DNA of 64,000 bases from Paramixta manurensis (GCF_013285385.1 NZ_CP054212.1:1612001-1676000), one strand, 5' to 3'; positions 52,707-61,496 are shown, counted from the stretch's first letter. The notes: generated from the sequence alone by a model not told the origin. Numbers and translations are program-made.

Positions 52707-53429
52707 ATGGATGATAAGCAAATGAATAACTCCGCCTACATGAGAGCCAGGTTCAAAACCGATCGCGCCATCGCACAGGCGTTGGAGAAGGGGATTAAAG
52801 GGACGATTAATGGCGCCGGGAACACTTTCGACAATATTTACCATGGTCTTGAACGCGCCAGTTGGTACTCTTCCTGTTTTTTCGAACGCTACCAGGATAT
52901 TTGCCGCGAGATCGGCAGAGAAGATGTGCGGATGGTAAAGGCGATAGTGGAGGTTTTTAATCGCAAGGATGTGGTGTTCGATATGTTTCTGTTGTATGTC
53001 GAGTATGTGTTGGGGTTGCCGCAGGAAGGTCAGCATAAAGTTGTAGGGAATGTCACCAGGGGAGTAAGTGGTATTGTTGTTGAGGGTGTTACAGGTATTG
53101 CTACAAAAAAAGCACTGGCTTACTCAATAGCCAGGACTATTTCTGAATCTTTTAATTTATCTCATCGGATTAAAAATCAGATATATAACGGCAGCCGGTA
53201 TATTCTTACAGCGATTGGGTTCTATGGTAGAAATCAAAAAGCAGCGTTGGCTGCGCGAAGGCTAAAAAGAGTACATCCCACTTATTACCATGCATTGTAC
53301 CGTAATAACCTTGAGATGCTATATATTTATATCGAGCCGATTATAGTTGAATTGATTTATGTGTTGCAAAAAAAAGAAAATATCACGGAAGAGCAACTGA
53401 TTAATTTTATTGAGAACTTAAGAAAATGA
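52707..53429 (+). CDS. Putative type VI effector with glycine-zipper segment
   Basis: The stop is secure but the start is not: TTG 52632, ATG 52707 and ATG 52722 are all in frame with weak ribosome sites. The chosen form has 240 residues and no signal peptide. A central Gly/Val-rich stretch VVGNVTRGVSGIVVEGVTGIATKKA resembles glycine-zipper segments of pore formers. The C-terminal part YRNNLEMLYIYIEPIIVELIYVL recurs as a fragment at 53628-53774. The gene overlaps the next small membrane gene by ATGA. I do not recognise a named domain. Confidence 0.55.
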   Translation: MDDKQMNNSAYMRARFKTDRAIAQALEKGIKGTINGAGNTFDNIYHGLERASWYSSCFFERYQDICREIGREDVRMVKAIVEVFNRKDVVFDMFLLYVEYVLGLPQEGQHKVVGNVTRGVSGIVVEGVTGIATKKALAYSIARTISESFNLSHRIKNQIYNGSRYILTAIGFYGRNQKAALAARRLKRVHPTYYHALYRNNLEMLYIYIEPIIVELIYVLQKKENITEEQLINFIENLRK

Positions 53430-53614
53430 TTAAAGATCTATTAAAAAGAATAATTTATCCGATCTTGTTCGATACCATTCCTATCATTGTTATTATAATT
53501 TTATCCGCGATCTATGTCGAATTTATCCCCCAGCACTGGGGTAAGCTAACGCTGATTACGGTCTTTATCGTCGGGTGGATTGCTTGTAAGTTAATGCCGG
53601 ATAAATATATGTGA
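53426..53614 (+). CDS. Putative immunity protein 1 (62 residues, two membrane helices)
   Basis: MIKDLLKRIIYPILFDTIPI is followed by a helix, the loop YVEFIPQHWGKL and a second helix, ending LMPDKYM. The start codon sits in the effector stop (ATGA), indicating coupled expression. Two diverged copies follow at 53771 and 54001. A neutraliser of the preceding effector is inferred from this arrangement. Confidence 0.6.
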   Translation: MIKDLLKRIIYPILFDTIPIIVIIILSAIYVEFIPQHWGKLTLITVFIVGWIACKLMPDKYM

Positions 53615-53627
53615 TATTTAAGGCGTA

Positions 53628-53774
53628 ACTCACTATGATTTTTATAGAAATAATCTTGAGATGCTATACCTCTATATTGAGCCAATTATTATTATTTTCA
53701 CTCATGCACTAGAAACCAGAAAAAATCTAACGGAAGATGAGTTTGCTTTACTTTTAAAGGATTTAATAAAATGA
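53628..53774 (+). pseudogene. C-terminal fragment of a second effector copy
   Basis: The frame after a TAA at 53619 reads THYDFYRNNLEMLYLYIEP and continues to ENLRK-like LLKDLIK before the stop. It aligns with the last ~48 residues of the effector at 52707-53429 and has no start codon. It keeps the ATGA overlap with the next immunity-like gene. It is the tail of a replaced effector/immunity cassette. Confidence 0.8.
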
Positions 53775-53953
53775 TGAAGATTATTAAGTTTATATTTTTA
53801 AGTTTATTTTTTGATGTCATTCCGGTATGGATAGTTATTATACTCTCAGCTTTATATGTAGAATTTATTCCCGAGCACTGGGGTAAGTTAACGCTACTTA
53901 CAATTGCTGTGGTGGTGTGGAAAGGGGATTGTTTTGATCCAATTAAAAAATAA
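53771..53953 (+). CDS. Putative orphan immunity protein 2 (60 residues)
   Basis: MMKIIKFIFLSLFFDVIPVW aligns with copy 1, sharing IILSA(I/L)YVEFIP.HWGKLTL. The last ~16 residues differ (WKGDCFDPIKK instead of ACKLMPDKYM), so the second helix ends abruptly. It follows the effector fragment and has no intact cognate effector. Confidence 0.6.
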   Translation: MMKIIKFIFLSLFFDVIPVWIVIILSALYVEFIPEHWGKLTLLTIAVVVWKGDCFDPIKK

Positions 53954-54000
53954 ATAGAATTTATAAATCACTAGTGAAATTATCAACGGAGGAGTAAAAG

Positions 54001-54186
54001 ATTAAAGGAATATTAAAGAGAATTTTTTATATGACACTTTTTACGTACATACCTGTAGTTATTGATGTCATTTTTGCTATTTTATATGTCGAATTTATCC
54101 CCCAGCACTGGGGTAAGTTAACGCTGATTACGGTCTTTATCGTCGGATGGGTTGCCTGTAAGTTAATGCCGGATAAATATATTTAA
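54001..54186 (+). pseudogene. Third immunity copy with lost start codon
   Basis: The reading frame IKGILKRIFY… to LMPDKYI aligns with copy 1 over its whole length, but the codon aligned to the start Met is AAG (53998-54000) instead of ATG. GGAGG is still present upstream at about 53988. The first ATG is at 54031, which would remove ten residues. The 3' ~110 bases are nearly identical to copy 1 at the DNA level. Confidence 0.7.
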
Positions 54187-54225
54187 TTAGCGAGGGGCAG
54201 CATTCCACCACCCCGACTAAGGAGG

Positions 54226-54681
54226 CTAAAAACTGGAGGTATGATGTTTAATATTCCAGCCAGCGCGCGTCTCCGCACCTCTGCCGCCCAAGGCATGTTG
54301 TTCCCAGTATTGCAACTTTACCGTTTCAGCCTGAAATTCATATTCAACCTCTGTCTCTAAACCACTATCATCAAACAGTACTTCGGAAACCATGACGTTC
54401 TCCAGCGTAATACGATAATATTCGATCTGCCCGTCGCCAGCCTTGCAGGCTGAGAGTTCTGCTTTCCGAATCCGATTCCCGTTGGAGGCAAATAACATCA
54501 ATGCCGGCGTTGATTTATCGATGGTGGTGCGTACCATCAGGTTGTGATAATTTACCATCCCCGGCCCATTGCCGGAACGTGTTACTCCCCACGTATAGGC
54601 GTGAATATTTATCCATGCCGGATGGTTAGCATCTTTCGATTCTCCTGTAACGTTGTGAACTTTTAAAAAGAGATCGTTCAT
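54226..54681 (-). CDS. hcp: Hcp-family type VI secretion protein 2
   Basis: This 151-residue Hcp1-family protein differs clearly from the copy at 47676. It has MNDLFLKVHNVTGESKDANHP, WINIHAYTWGV, IDKSTPALMLFASNGNRIRKAELSACK, YRITLENVMVSEVLF and LQYWEQHALGGRGAE. AAGGA precedes the ATG. It is convergent with the immunity array and closes the island. It probably serves as tube or carrier for the adjacent effector. Confidence 0.92.
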   Translation of the reverse strand: MNDLFLKVHNVTGESKDANHPAWINIHAYTWGVTRSGNGPGMVNYHNLMVRTTIDKSTPALMLFASNGNRIRKAELSACKAGDGQIEYYRITLENVMVSEVLFDDSGLETEVEYEFQAETVKLQYWEQHALGGRGAETRAGWNIKHHTSSF

Positions 54682-54962
54682 TTCCTTACCTCAATAATTA
54701 ATTGCTCCGTTATCGTGATAATAATCCATCTCAAAGTCGCGTAATATTTAATTATTCTTCTGGAAGGGATTCGTTATAACAACTTGTTACGGTGATTCTG
54801 ACTTATTTTAAATGGTTTTAATAAACCACTGGCAGATAAAACGCTAAATAAGATCGTTACTTTTCTCGTCAGGCAAGGTTTTGTAAAGATAGCGCGATTA
54901 TGGTTACCCATTACGGCAGTTATTACTAAAGTTAGAAGACAATAATGTCCAAGGAGATGTTT

Positions 54963-56081
54963 ATGACTCGCCTATTGTTATCCTCTGCATTAGCCAGTGC
55001 GCTGGTATTTTCTGTTTCTGCAACCGCGGCGGAGAAAGTCACCGTCCAGCAGTTACAGGACAAACTGAATCATCCGTGGTCAATCGCTTTTCTCCCCGAT
55101 AATCAAAACCTGCTAATTACTGAGCGTTCAGGTCAGCTCCGCACCTGGAGCCCCCAACACGGGCTATCGCAACCCATCAACGGGGTGCCAAAAGTGTGGG
55201 TACAAAGACAGGGAGGATTATTAGATGTGGCGTTAGCGCCTGATTTTGCCGATAACAGACGTGTTTATCTGAGCTATACCGAAGCCAATAAAGCCGGGCA
55301 GGCCGGGGCGGTGGTAGGTTATGGCGTACTGAGTGACGATAATCAAACGTTACGCGATTTTAACGTCATCTTCCGCCAACAGCCACAACTCTCCAGCGGG
55401 GCAAACATAGGTACCCGGCTGGCCTTCGATCGGCAGGGTTACCTCTATATTTCATTGGGCGATCACTTCCATAGCGCCGCTGCACAAGATTTGGATAAGT
55501 TACAGGGCAAACTGGTACGCCTGAATGCCGATGGCAGTATCCCGCCGGATAACCCTTTTGTCGGGCGTAAAGGGGCGCGCGGCGAGATCTGGGCCTATGG
55601 GTTACGCAACCCGCAAGGGCTGGCATTAAACCCATGGACGCAACAGATTTGGGAGAGCGAACATGGTCCGCGCGGCGGCGATGAAATTAATATTCCGCAG
55701 AAAGGCAAAAACTACGGTTGGCCGGTAGCAACGTGGGGCATTGATTATAGCGGGCAAAAAGTACCAGAGTCGAAAGGCGGCGAGGTTCCTGGCACCGAGC
55801 AACCAATCTTTTACTGGAAAGTTTCGCCAGCGATTAGCGGAATGGCATTTTATAATAGCGCCAAATTCCAGATCTGGAAAAACTCAGTGTTCATTGGCGC
55901 ATTGAAGGAGAAAAGCTTAATTCGCCTGAGTATCAATGGTGACAAGGTGGTAGAGCAGGAGCGGTTATTACAAGATCGCGGGGAACGGATCCGCGATGTG
56001 CGCCAAGGACCGGATGGCTATCTCTACGTGCTGACCGATGAAGATAACGGGAAATTACTTAAAGTGGGGTTACAACCCTAA
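54963..56081 (+). CDS. yliI: PQQ-dependent aldose sugar dehydrogenase YliI
   Basis: From ATG 54963 (AAGGAG 6 bases upstream) it has 372 residues with a signal peptide ending SATAA-EK. It is a six-bladed soluble-glucose-dehydrogenase-type propeller: LNHPWSIAFLPD, GGLLDVALAPDFADNR, GTRLAFD, YGLRNPQGLALNP, SEHGPRGGDEIN. It oxidises aldoses in the periplasm with PQQ. The 281-base gap before it, including the island edge, holds no recognised gene. Confidence 0.93.
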   Translation: MTRLLLSSALASALVFSVSATAAEKVTVQQLQDKLNHPWSIAFLPDNQNLLITERSGQLRTWSPQHGLSQPINGVPKVWVQRQGGLLDVALAPDFADNRRVYLSYTEANKAGQAGAVVGYGVLSDDNQTLRDFNVIFRQQPQLSSGANIGTRLAFDRQGYLYISLGDHFHSAAAQDLDKLQGKLVRLNADGSIPPDNPFVGRKGARGEIWAYGLRNPQGLALNPWTQQIWESEHGPRGGDEINIPQKGKNYGWPVATWGIDYSGQKVPESKGGEVPGTEQPIFYWKVSPAISGMAFYNSAKFQIWKNSVFIGALKEKSLIRLSINGDKVVEQERLLQDRGERIRDVRQGPDGYLYVLTDEDNGKLLKVGLQP

Positions 56082-56146
56082 TTTCCCGGCTAGCCGTACC
56101 GGGTAGTCAAACGGGCCGGGCACGTCGATGGCGTGCCCGGTCACGG

Positions 56147-56806
56147 TTATTTTACCCAACGGCAAATTTCCCAGCCGCGTTGCACCGCTTCCTGCTGCAA
56201 AAGTGCATCAGGGTTGATGACATAGGCATGGTCAGCATGTTCCAGCAACGGCAGGTCATTCATCGAGTCACTATAGGCCCAGGTATGCTGGAAGTGGTTT
56301 ACTGTCTGGAGCGATTTCCAGTCAGTAAGCCGGGAGACTTTGCCATCGCGGTAGGTCATGGTGCCATACGTTTGCCCACTGTAGCGGTCGTCAATAATCT
56401 CAACGCCAATGGCCAACGCGCCATGTGCGCCTAATTGCTGCGCAATGGGGATCACTAAATGTTCGCCGCTGGCGGAAATGACCATGATGGTGTCGCCGCG
56501 CGATTGATGCCATGCCATACGCTCGCGGGCGGAGGGGTAAACGCGTGGCATAATATCGCGCTGAATAAAGCGCCGCACCCAGCCTGAAACGGTTAACCTG
56601 CCAAGGCCAGCCAACGGGGCCAGCGTGGTGTTCATATAATCTTCAATCGAGAGTTTTCCCTGATAATACTCTGCCATCAGCGCCTGTTCTTGCTCAATTA
56701 ACGAGGCGGGGGCAAAGCCTTGCGATACCAACCAGCGCAGCCAAAGGCTGGTACTGTCCTCGCAAATCAGGGTTTCATCCAGGTCGAAAAGGGCTAAATC
56801 CATCAT
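56147..56806 (-). CDS. HAD-IB-family phosphatase
   Basis: This 219-residue protein has the HAD nucleophile DLDETL (Asp8, Asp10), the motif II Ser in VISASGEH, a motif III lysine region and motif IV YSDSMNDLPLLEHAD. It resembles the SerB-like subfamily IB. The substrate is unknown. In E. coli this position holds other genes. Confidence 0.85.
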   Translation of the reverse strand: MMDLALFDLDETLICEDSTSLWLRWLVSQGFAPASLIEQEQALMAEYYQGKLSIEDYMNTTLAPLAGLGRLTVSGWVRRFIQRDIMPRVYPSARERMAWHQSRGDTIMVISASGEHLVIPIAQQLGAHGALAIGVEIIDDRYSGQTYGTMTYRDGKVSRLTDWKSLQTVNHFQHTWAYSDSMNDLPLLEHADHAYVINPDALLQQEAVQRGWEICRWVK

Positions 56807-57082
56807 CGTTCTCCTCAGACAAACTTAGATCAGGTTAACGGAATTTTGTGACGCACTTAACTTTTCTGGCAAAAATCGGAATTACCCCCAAGTGCGTTGA
56901 CGATACGAGAGGGCAAAAAAATGGGATCAGCGCAGCAATCCCCGGATTTATCTAATAAACTCTAAAAAACTTTACGGTCATACTCTGTTTTTCCGCGCGC
57001 CGAAAAGTTAGCGTAGATAGCGCGTCCCTGTTTCGTAACACTGTGAAACACTTGATATTAAAATGGATACTCTGGTCACGTC

Positions 57083-58288
57083 ATGATGAAAACTCGTTTC
57101 TCTGCCGGTGTCCGGGCACTGGCTGTGGGCGGCACGCTATTGCTGCTTATCCCCGAACTCTCTTCTGCTGAACAGGCGCCAGCGGCGCCGCAAATCGATG
57201 CCAAAGCATGGATTTTGATGGATTACGCCAGCGGCGACGTGTTGACCGAGTCGCACGCGGATGATCGCCTTGATCCCGCCAGTCTCACCAAAATGATGAC
57301 CAGTTACGTGGTGGGGCAGGCGATTAAAGCCGGCAAAATTACCCGTGATGATATGGTCACCGTGGGTAAAGATGCCTGGGCCACCGGCAATCCGGCACTA
57401 AAAGGCTCTTCGCTAATGTTCCTTAAACCGGGCGACCGTATTCCGGTATCCGAACTGAATAAAGGCGTGGTTATCCAGTCGGGGAATGATGCCAGTATTG
57501 CGCTCGCGGATTACGTTGCCGGTAGCCAGGACTCGTTCGTCGGTTTAATGAACGGCTACGCCAAAGCGCTCGGTTTGCAAAATACCGCGTTTAAAACCGT
57601 CCACGGCTTAGATTCCGAAGGTCAGTATAGTACCGCGCGCGATATGGCGCTTATTGGTCAGGCATTGATTCGCGATGTGCCGGATGAGTATGCGTTAAAT
57701 AAGGAAAAAGAGTTTACCTTTAACAATATTCGCCAGCCGAATCGTAACCGCCTGTTATGGAGCACCAACCTTCACGTTGATGGCATTAAAACCGGTCACA
57801 CCTCCGGCGCGGGTAATAATCTGGTGGCGTCGGCAACCGAAGGTAATATGCGTCTAATCTCGGTGGTGTTAGGAACCGCAACCGATAGTATCCGCTTTCG
57901 TGAAAGTGAAAAGTTGCTCACGTGGGGGTTTCGCTTTTTTGAAACGGTTACGCCGCTGAAAGCCAACGTTGCGTTTTCGACGCAGCGTGTGTGGTTTGGT
58001 GCGCAAAAGAGTGTCAGCCTCGGCGTACAGAAAGACGCGTCGCTGACCCTTCCTCGCGGGCAGGTAAAGAATCTCAAGGCTAGCTTTACTTTAGCATCGC
58101 CGCAGTTGCAGGCGCCTTTGAAAAAGTATCAGCAAGTGGGGACTATTGATTTTCAGCTTGATGGCAAAAGCGTGGCGCAGCGGCCTTTAGTGGTGTTGGA
58201 GGCGGTGCCGGAAGGTGGCTTCTTTAGCCGTATTTGGGATTTTGTGATGATGAAGTTGGATGATTTATTCGGGAAGTGGTTTTCCTGA
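57083..58288 (+). CDS. dacC: D-alanyl-D-alanine carboxypeptidase DacC (PBP6)
   Basis: This 401-residue penicillin-binding protein has an N-terminal signal peptide (ends SSAEQ), SxxK as SLTK, SxN as SGN and KTG in GIKTGHTSG. A C-terminal beta domain ends in an amphipathic membrane anchor (FSRIWDFVMMKLDDLFGKWFS). It trims the terminal D-Ala from cell-wall peptides. Two consecutive ATGs make the first residue uncertain by one. Confidence 0.96.
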   Translation: MMKTRFSAGVRALAVGGTLLLLIPELSSAEQAPAAPQIDAKAWILMDYASGDVLTESHADDRLDPASLTKMMTSYVVGQAIKAGKITRDDMVTVGKDAWATGNPALKGSSLMFLKPGDRIPVSELNKGVVIQSGNDASIALADYVAGSQDSFVGLMNGYAKALGLQNTAFKTVHGLDSEGQYSTARDMALIGQALIRDVPDEYALNKEKEFTFNNIRQPNRNRLLWSTNLHVDGIKTGHTSGAGNNLVASATEGNMRLISVVLGTATDSIRFRESEKLLTWGFRFFETVTPLKANVAFSTQRVWFGAQKSVSLGVQKDASLTLPRGQVKNLKASFTLASPQLQAPLKKYQQVGTIDFQLDGKSVAQRPLVVLEAVPEGGFFSRIWDFVMMKLDDLFGKWFS

Positions 58289-58307
58289 ATAAAGCCGCGT
58301 GGGTGAA

Positions 58308-58329
58308 AGAGCGCGGCATGCCGCGCTCT
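58308..58329. terminator. Perfect 22-bp palindrome between dacC and sdaC
   Basis: AGAGCGCGGCA at 58308-58318 is the exact reverse complement of 58319-58329. It sits between the convergent stops of dacC and sdaC. Short T-containing tails flank it on both strands, so it may act as a bidirectional terminator. Confidence 0.6.
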
Positions 58330-58337
58330 GTTGTTCT

Positions 58338-59621
58338 CTATTCGAACAGCGAGTAGAGAATGGCGGAAATCGCTATCAGGCCAATAATCACCACAAATAG
58401 ATTGCTGGCGGCACCACTGTATTTACGCATCGCCGGGACTTTATTAATCGCATACATCGGCATCAAGAACAGCAAAACGGCAATAATCGGGCCGCCGAGC
58501 GTTTCAATCATCCCCAGAATGCTCGGATTCCAGCTCGCGACAAGCCAGGTGGTAATCAGCATAAACAGCGCGGTAAAACGGTTCAACGCCGGTTCGCTAA
58601 TCTGCTTACCTCGGCCCCGTAATGACTTGATGATTAAGCCGTTAAAACCTTCACGCGCGCCAAGGTAGTGACCGAGGAAGGATTTGGTAATTGCAACCAT
58701 CGCAATAATCGGCGCCAGCCAGGCCATCATTGGCGTATTAAAGTGATTAGCTAAATAGGACAAAATAGAGATATTTTGCGCTTTCGCTTCGGCAAGATTT
58801 TCCGGTGAAAGGCTCAGAACGCAGCTAAAAACAAAGAACATGACGGTAATAACCATCATGACATGGCTACGGGCAAGGATCCGTGAGCATTTAGGTTCGG
58901 CTTCCGCGCCGTATTCATCTCGCTTTGCTACCGCAAAAGCCGAAATGATCGGTGAATGGTTAAAGGAGAACACCATTACCGGAATAGCCAGCCACAAGGT
59001 CATTAGCAAACCGCTGCCGCTGCCGGAGAAGCTGGCCGTACGGAAAATGTCGCTGCTCCAGCCAGGAATTAACCACAGTGCTAATAACATCAATATGGCG
59101 ACAAAAGGGAACACCAGCAGACTCATGGTCTTCACGATGATTTCCTTGCCGAAACGCACAATGGTCATTAGGCCGATAATCAAAATCAATGCCAGCAGCG
59201 CGCGCGGCGGAGCATTGAGGTGTAACTGATGAGTCAGAAAACTTTCGACGGTGTTGGTAATTGCGACGCTGTAGACTAACAAAATAGGATAGATAGCGAA
59301 GAAATAGAGCAGAGTAATCAGTTTACCGGCCCCCTTTCCAAAATGCTCTTCTACCACTTCGGTGATATCTTCGCCCGGATTGCGGCCAGAGAGCACAAAA
59401 CGGCAGAGTCCGCGATGGGCATAAAACGTCATTGGAAAGGCCAGAATGGTCATCACAATGAGTGGGATCAGGCCGCCGATACCGGCATTGATCGGTAAAA
59501 ACAGTACGCCTGCGCCAATGGCGGTGCCATATAGCCCCAGCATCCACATAGTGTCGCTTTTTCGCCAGGCGGCGGCGTTATCTGCGCGCTGTTCGGTGAC
59601 GATAGTTTGGGATGAATCCAT
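58338..59621 (-). CDS. sdaC: Serine/H+ symporter SdaC
   Basis: From MDSSQTIV (59621, AAGGA upstream) it has 427 residues and 11 predicted helices. Blocks WRKSDTMWMLGLYGTAIGAGVLFLPINAG, NPGEDITEVVEEHFGKGAGKLITLLYFFAIYPILLVYSVAITNTVESF and SFNHSPIISAFAVAKR follow E. coli SdaC closely. It imports L-serine. In E. coli sdaC is elsewhere on the map, so this is a locus difference. Confidence 0.92.
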   Translation of the reverse strand: MDSSQTIVTEQRADNAAAWRKSDTMWMLGLYGTAIGAGVLFLPINAGIGGLIPLIVMTILAFPMTFYAHRGLCRFVLSGRNPGEDITEVVEEHFGKGAGKLITLLYFFAIYPILLVYSVAITNTVESFLTHQLHLNAPPRALLALILIIGLMTIVRFGKEIIVKTMSLLVFPFVAILMLLALWLIPGWSSDIFRTASFSGSGSGLLMTLWLAIPVMVFSFNHSPIISAFAVAKRDEYGAEAEPKCSRILARSHVMMVITVMFFVFSCVLSLSPENLAEAKAQNISILSYLANHFNTPMMAWLAPIIAMVAITKSFLGHYLGAREGFNGLIIKSLRGRGKQISEPALNRFTALFMLITTWLVASWNPSILGMIETLGGPIIAVLLFLMPMYAINKVPAMRKYSGAASNLFVVIIGLIAISAILYSLFE

Positions 59622-59740
59622 TATTTCCTTTCCCTTTGCAGTCAATAAAATCTCTGCGGCGTCGTGATGCCTCTGCCGTTGAATGCCGCATACTCTATCA
59701 CCAGTAAAACGTGAACTCAGCGTCTGTTTAGCCGCTGAGG

Positions 59741-59755
59741 GTGAGCGCGATCACA
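59741..59755. promoter_or_regulatory. Putative CRP site upstream of sdaC
   Basis: GTGA-GCGCGA-TCACA matches the CRP core GTGA-N6-TCAC exactly and lies 120 bases before the sdaC start. The 300-base gap 59622-59921 holds no other recognised element. Confidence 0.5.
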
Positions 59756-59921
59756 ACTGTAATCTCCCTGTTGGTTTTATGGTCTATTTATTGTCTTGTT
59801 GGTATCGGTCCATGCTGGTTTTTGGCTAAAAAGGTAGCGTTATCTGCTGAAATTGCCGGGGTGTGGCGTGATGGAATAGCGTAGGGGGAGAGAAGGAGGC
59901 CCATAAATGGGCCCGCAGGAA

Positions 59922-60530
59922 TCAATGACGCACCCAACCTTTACGGATTGGCAACGCAAACACGAAACGGTAGGCCTGGCTTGCCCGTTCGGAGAGTGTT
60001 TCGCCGTAAAACTGCCAGGCCATATGGGAAAACAAGCAGCCCAACATACCGACCAGGAAACCGCCCAGCATATCCATCGGCCAATGTACGCCAAGGTAAA
60101 TCCGTGACCAGGCGATAGCAACGCCAACCAGCAGGAGCAACACGCCAGACCACAGGCGATGCCAGAAAATAAACGCCAGCGCGAAGGTAAAGATCGCCGT
60201 GCCGTGATCGCTGGGATAGGAGTCATCCGCCGCGTGTGAAAGGAATTGGTGACCGAGCCCAACGGCGAAGGGACGCGCATGTGGAAACAGCTCTCCGGCA
60301 CACCAAGAGATCGCCATTGCGTATAACAGGGCGATGCCGGTTTTTAACACCAGCGCGCGTTGTGAGCCGACCCGATCGCGCGGCCCCCATAACCACAACG
60401 CGACGATCAGCATTGGAACAATGGCGATCAGATCTTTGGCAATAAACGTCGCCATTTCCAGCGCCCACTCCGGCGAGTGCGGCGTGGCATTGATCCAGAG
60501 AAACAGACTCCGGTTCAGTTCTTCCATCAT
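59922..60530 (-). CDS. ybjG: Undecaprenyl-diphosphatase (PAP2) YbjG
   Basis: This 202-residue inner-membrane PAP2 phosphatase has the motifs HARPF, SYPSDHGTA and SRIYLGVHWPMD. It recycles undecaprenyl pyrophosphate to the monophosphate at the periplasmic face. It starts inside the stop codon of the preceding PAP2 gene (ATGA). Confidence 0.93.
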   Translation of the reverse strand: MMEELNRSLFLWINATPHSPEWALEMATFIAKDLIAIVPMLIVALWLWGPRDRVGSQRALVLKTGIALLYAMAISWCAGELFPHARPFAVGLGHQFLSHAADDSYPSDHGTAIFTFALAFIFWHRLWSGVLLLLVGVAIAWSRIYLGVHWPMDMLGGFLVGMLGCLFSHMAWQFYGETLSERASQAYRFVFALPIRKGWVRH

Positions 60531-61267
60531 GAATGCTTCCTCGTTCTATTCAACAGATGCGAAACACATCCGAAAGTGAAAAGTTGTGCTAACCAAACCC
60601 ACCAACCTGCCCACAGGTTGTGAGAAAAAAAGTGCGCGCCGCGCATGACCTGACCAAACCCCATTAACAAGCCCAGCGCCAATGCCGCGCTCCAGCAAAA
60701 CCAAGCCAATTTCGGGCGTTCAGGCCAGAACAGGAAAAACAGCGCCATGGCGCTAAATCCGCTGGAGGCATGGCCGCCCGGGAAGCAACGTCCGGGGCCG
60801 CTGCCGAGTGGGATATGACCGAGTAGTGGGTACGAGATGGCCTTACCGCCAAACTCGACCAGGCTCCACGGGCATGAATGCGCGCTGGTGGCTTTCAGTA
60901 TCCCAACCGCTAACGGGCCAATACCTATCAATAACGCCACTAAAATCTGGCGCGGCTGGCGTTTGATGATGCCGCGCAGTAACAGCACAACGCCGCCGAT
61001 AATCACCAGATCCTTCAGTAAGCGATGATTAATCCATTCCAGCCAACGGTTATCTTTCAGCGGGAAATTCTGCGCGCTGGGATCGTACCAGACCTGGCTC
61101 AACATCAAATCCCAGCTTTCGTTACGCGAGAACCAAAAAAACATCACACCGAAAAAAGCCAATAAAACAAAGTGGGTAGCGTAAAAGCGTGCGGACAACA
61201 GGTAAATGGAGTTTGTCCGAATCCTTTCCGGCGTTAAGGTTTGATTTAGTTTTGAAGTCAGTTGCAT
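60527..61267 (-). CDS. Second PAP2-family membrane phosphatase
   Basis: This 246-residue protein has about six membrane helices. Motif I reads KATSAHSCPW, motif II PGGHASSG and motif III RGAHFFSHNLWAG, with the usual Ser of PSGH replaced by Gly. It resembles lipid phosphatases of the LpxE/PAP2 group that act on lipid A or polyprenyl diphosphates. It is translationally coupled to ybjG. Confidence 0.85.
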   Translation of the reverse strand: MQLTSKLNQTLTPERIRTNSIYLLSARFYATHFVLLAFFGVMFFWFSRNESWDLMLSQVWYDPSAQNFPLKDNRWLEWINHRLLKDLVIIGGVVLLLRGIIKRQPRQILVALLIGIGPLAVGILKATSAHSCPWSLVEFGGKAISYPLLGHIPLGSGPGRCFPGGHASSGFSAMALFFLFWPERPKLAWFCWSAALALGLLMGFGQVMRGAHFFSHNLWAGWWVWLAQLFTFGCVSHLLNRTRKHS

Positions 61268-61375
61268 GAAGAATTGATGAATAAGAAAACAGGATAGGTA
61301 TTTTGCTCACTCCTGCTTAAGATAACCTTAAGCAACCAAAGCGGGGGAACGCGCAGAGGGAGAGGGTTAACGCAT

Positions 61376-61441
61376 AAAAAAACCCGTTAATCAGAGATTA
61401 ACGGGCACCTCAATTTGGGGATTTCAAAGAAAAGCAGTGGC
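61376..61441 (-). ncRNA. rybB: RybB small RNA
   Basis: The minus strand begins GCCACTGCTTTTCTTTGA at 61441, the conserved 5' seed of RybB. A short linker follows with a 10-base terminator stem CCCGTTAATC/GATTAACGGG and a T run at 61376-61382. RybB is a sigma-E-induced, Hfq-dependent RNA that represses outer-membrane protein mRNAs. The terminator stem sequence differs from E. coli while the seed is unchanged. It lies just after the ybjL stop, as in E. coli. Confidence 0.92.
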
Positions 61442-61446
61442 ATTAA

Positions 61447-61475
61447 TTATGACTACATCCCTGACTAAAAGTTCT
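61447..61475 (-). promoter_or_regulatory. Sigma-E promoter of rybB
   Basis: On the minus strand AGAACTT (61469-61475) and GTCATAA (61447-61453) are 15 bases apart, near the sigma-E consensus GGAACTT-N15/16-TCTRA. Five bases separate the -10 box from the RNA 5' end. Confidence 0.75.
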
Positions 61476-61496
61476 GCGGAATATATAAATATTTTT

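Noticed and set aside
61376..61406. Terminator of ybjL
   Set aside because: The stem and T run belong to RybB, whose conserved 5' seed and promoter lie immediately upstream; it may also stop ybjL read-through.
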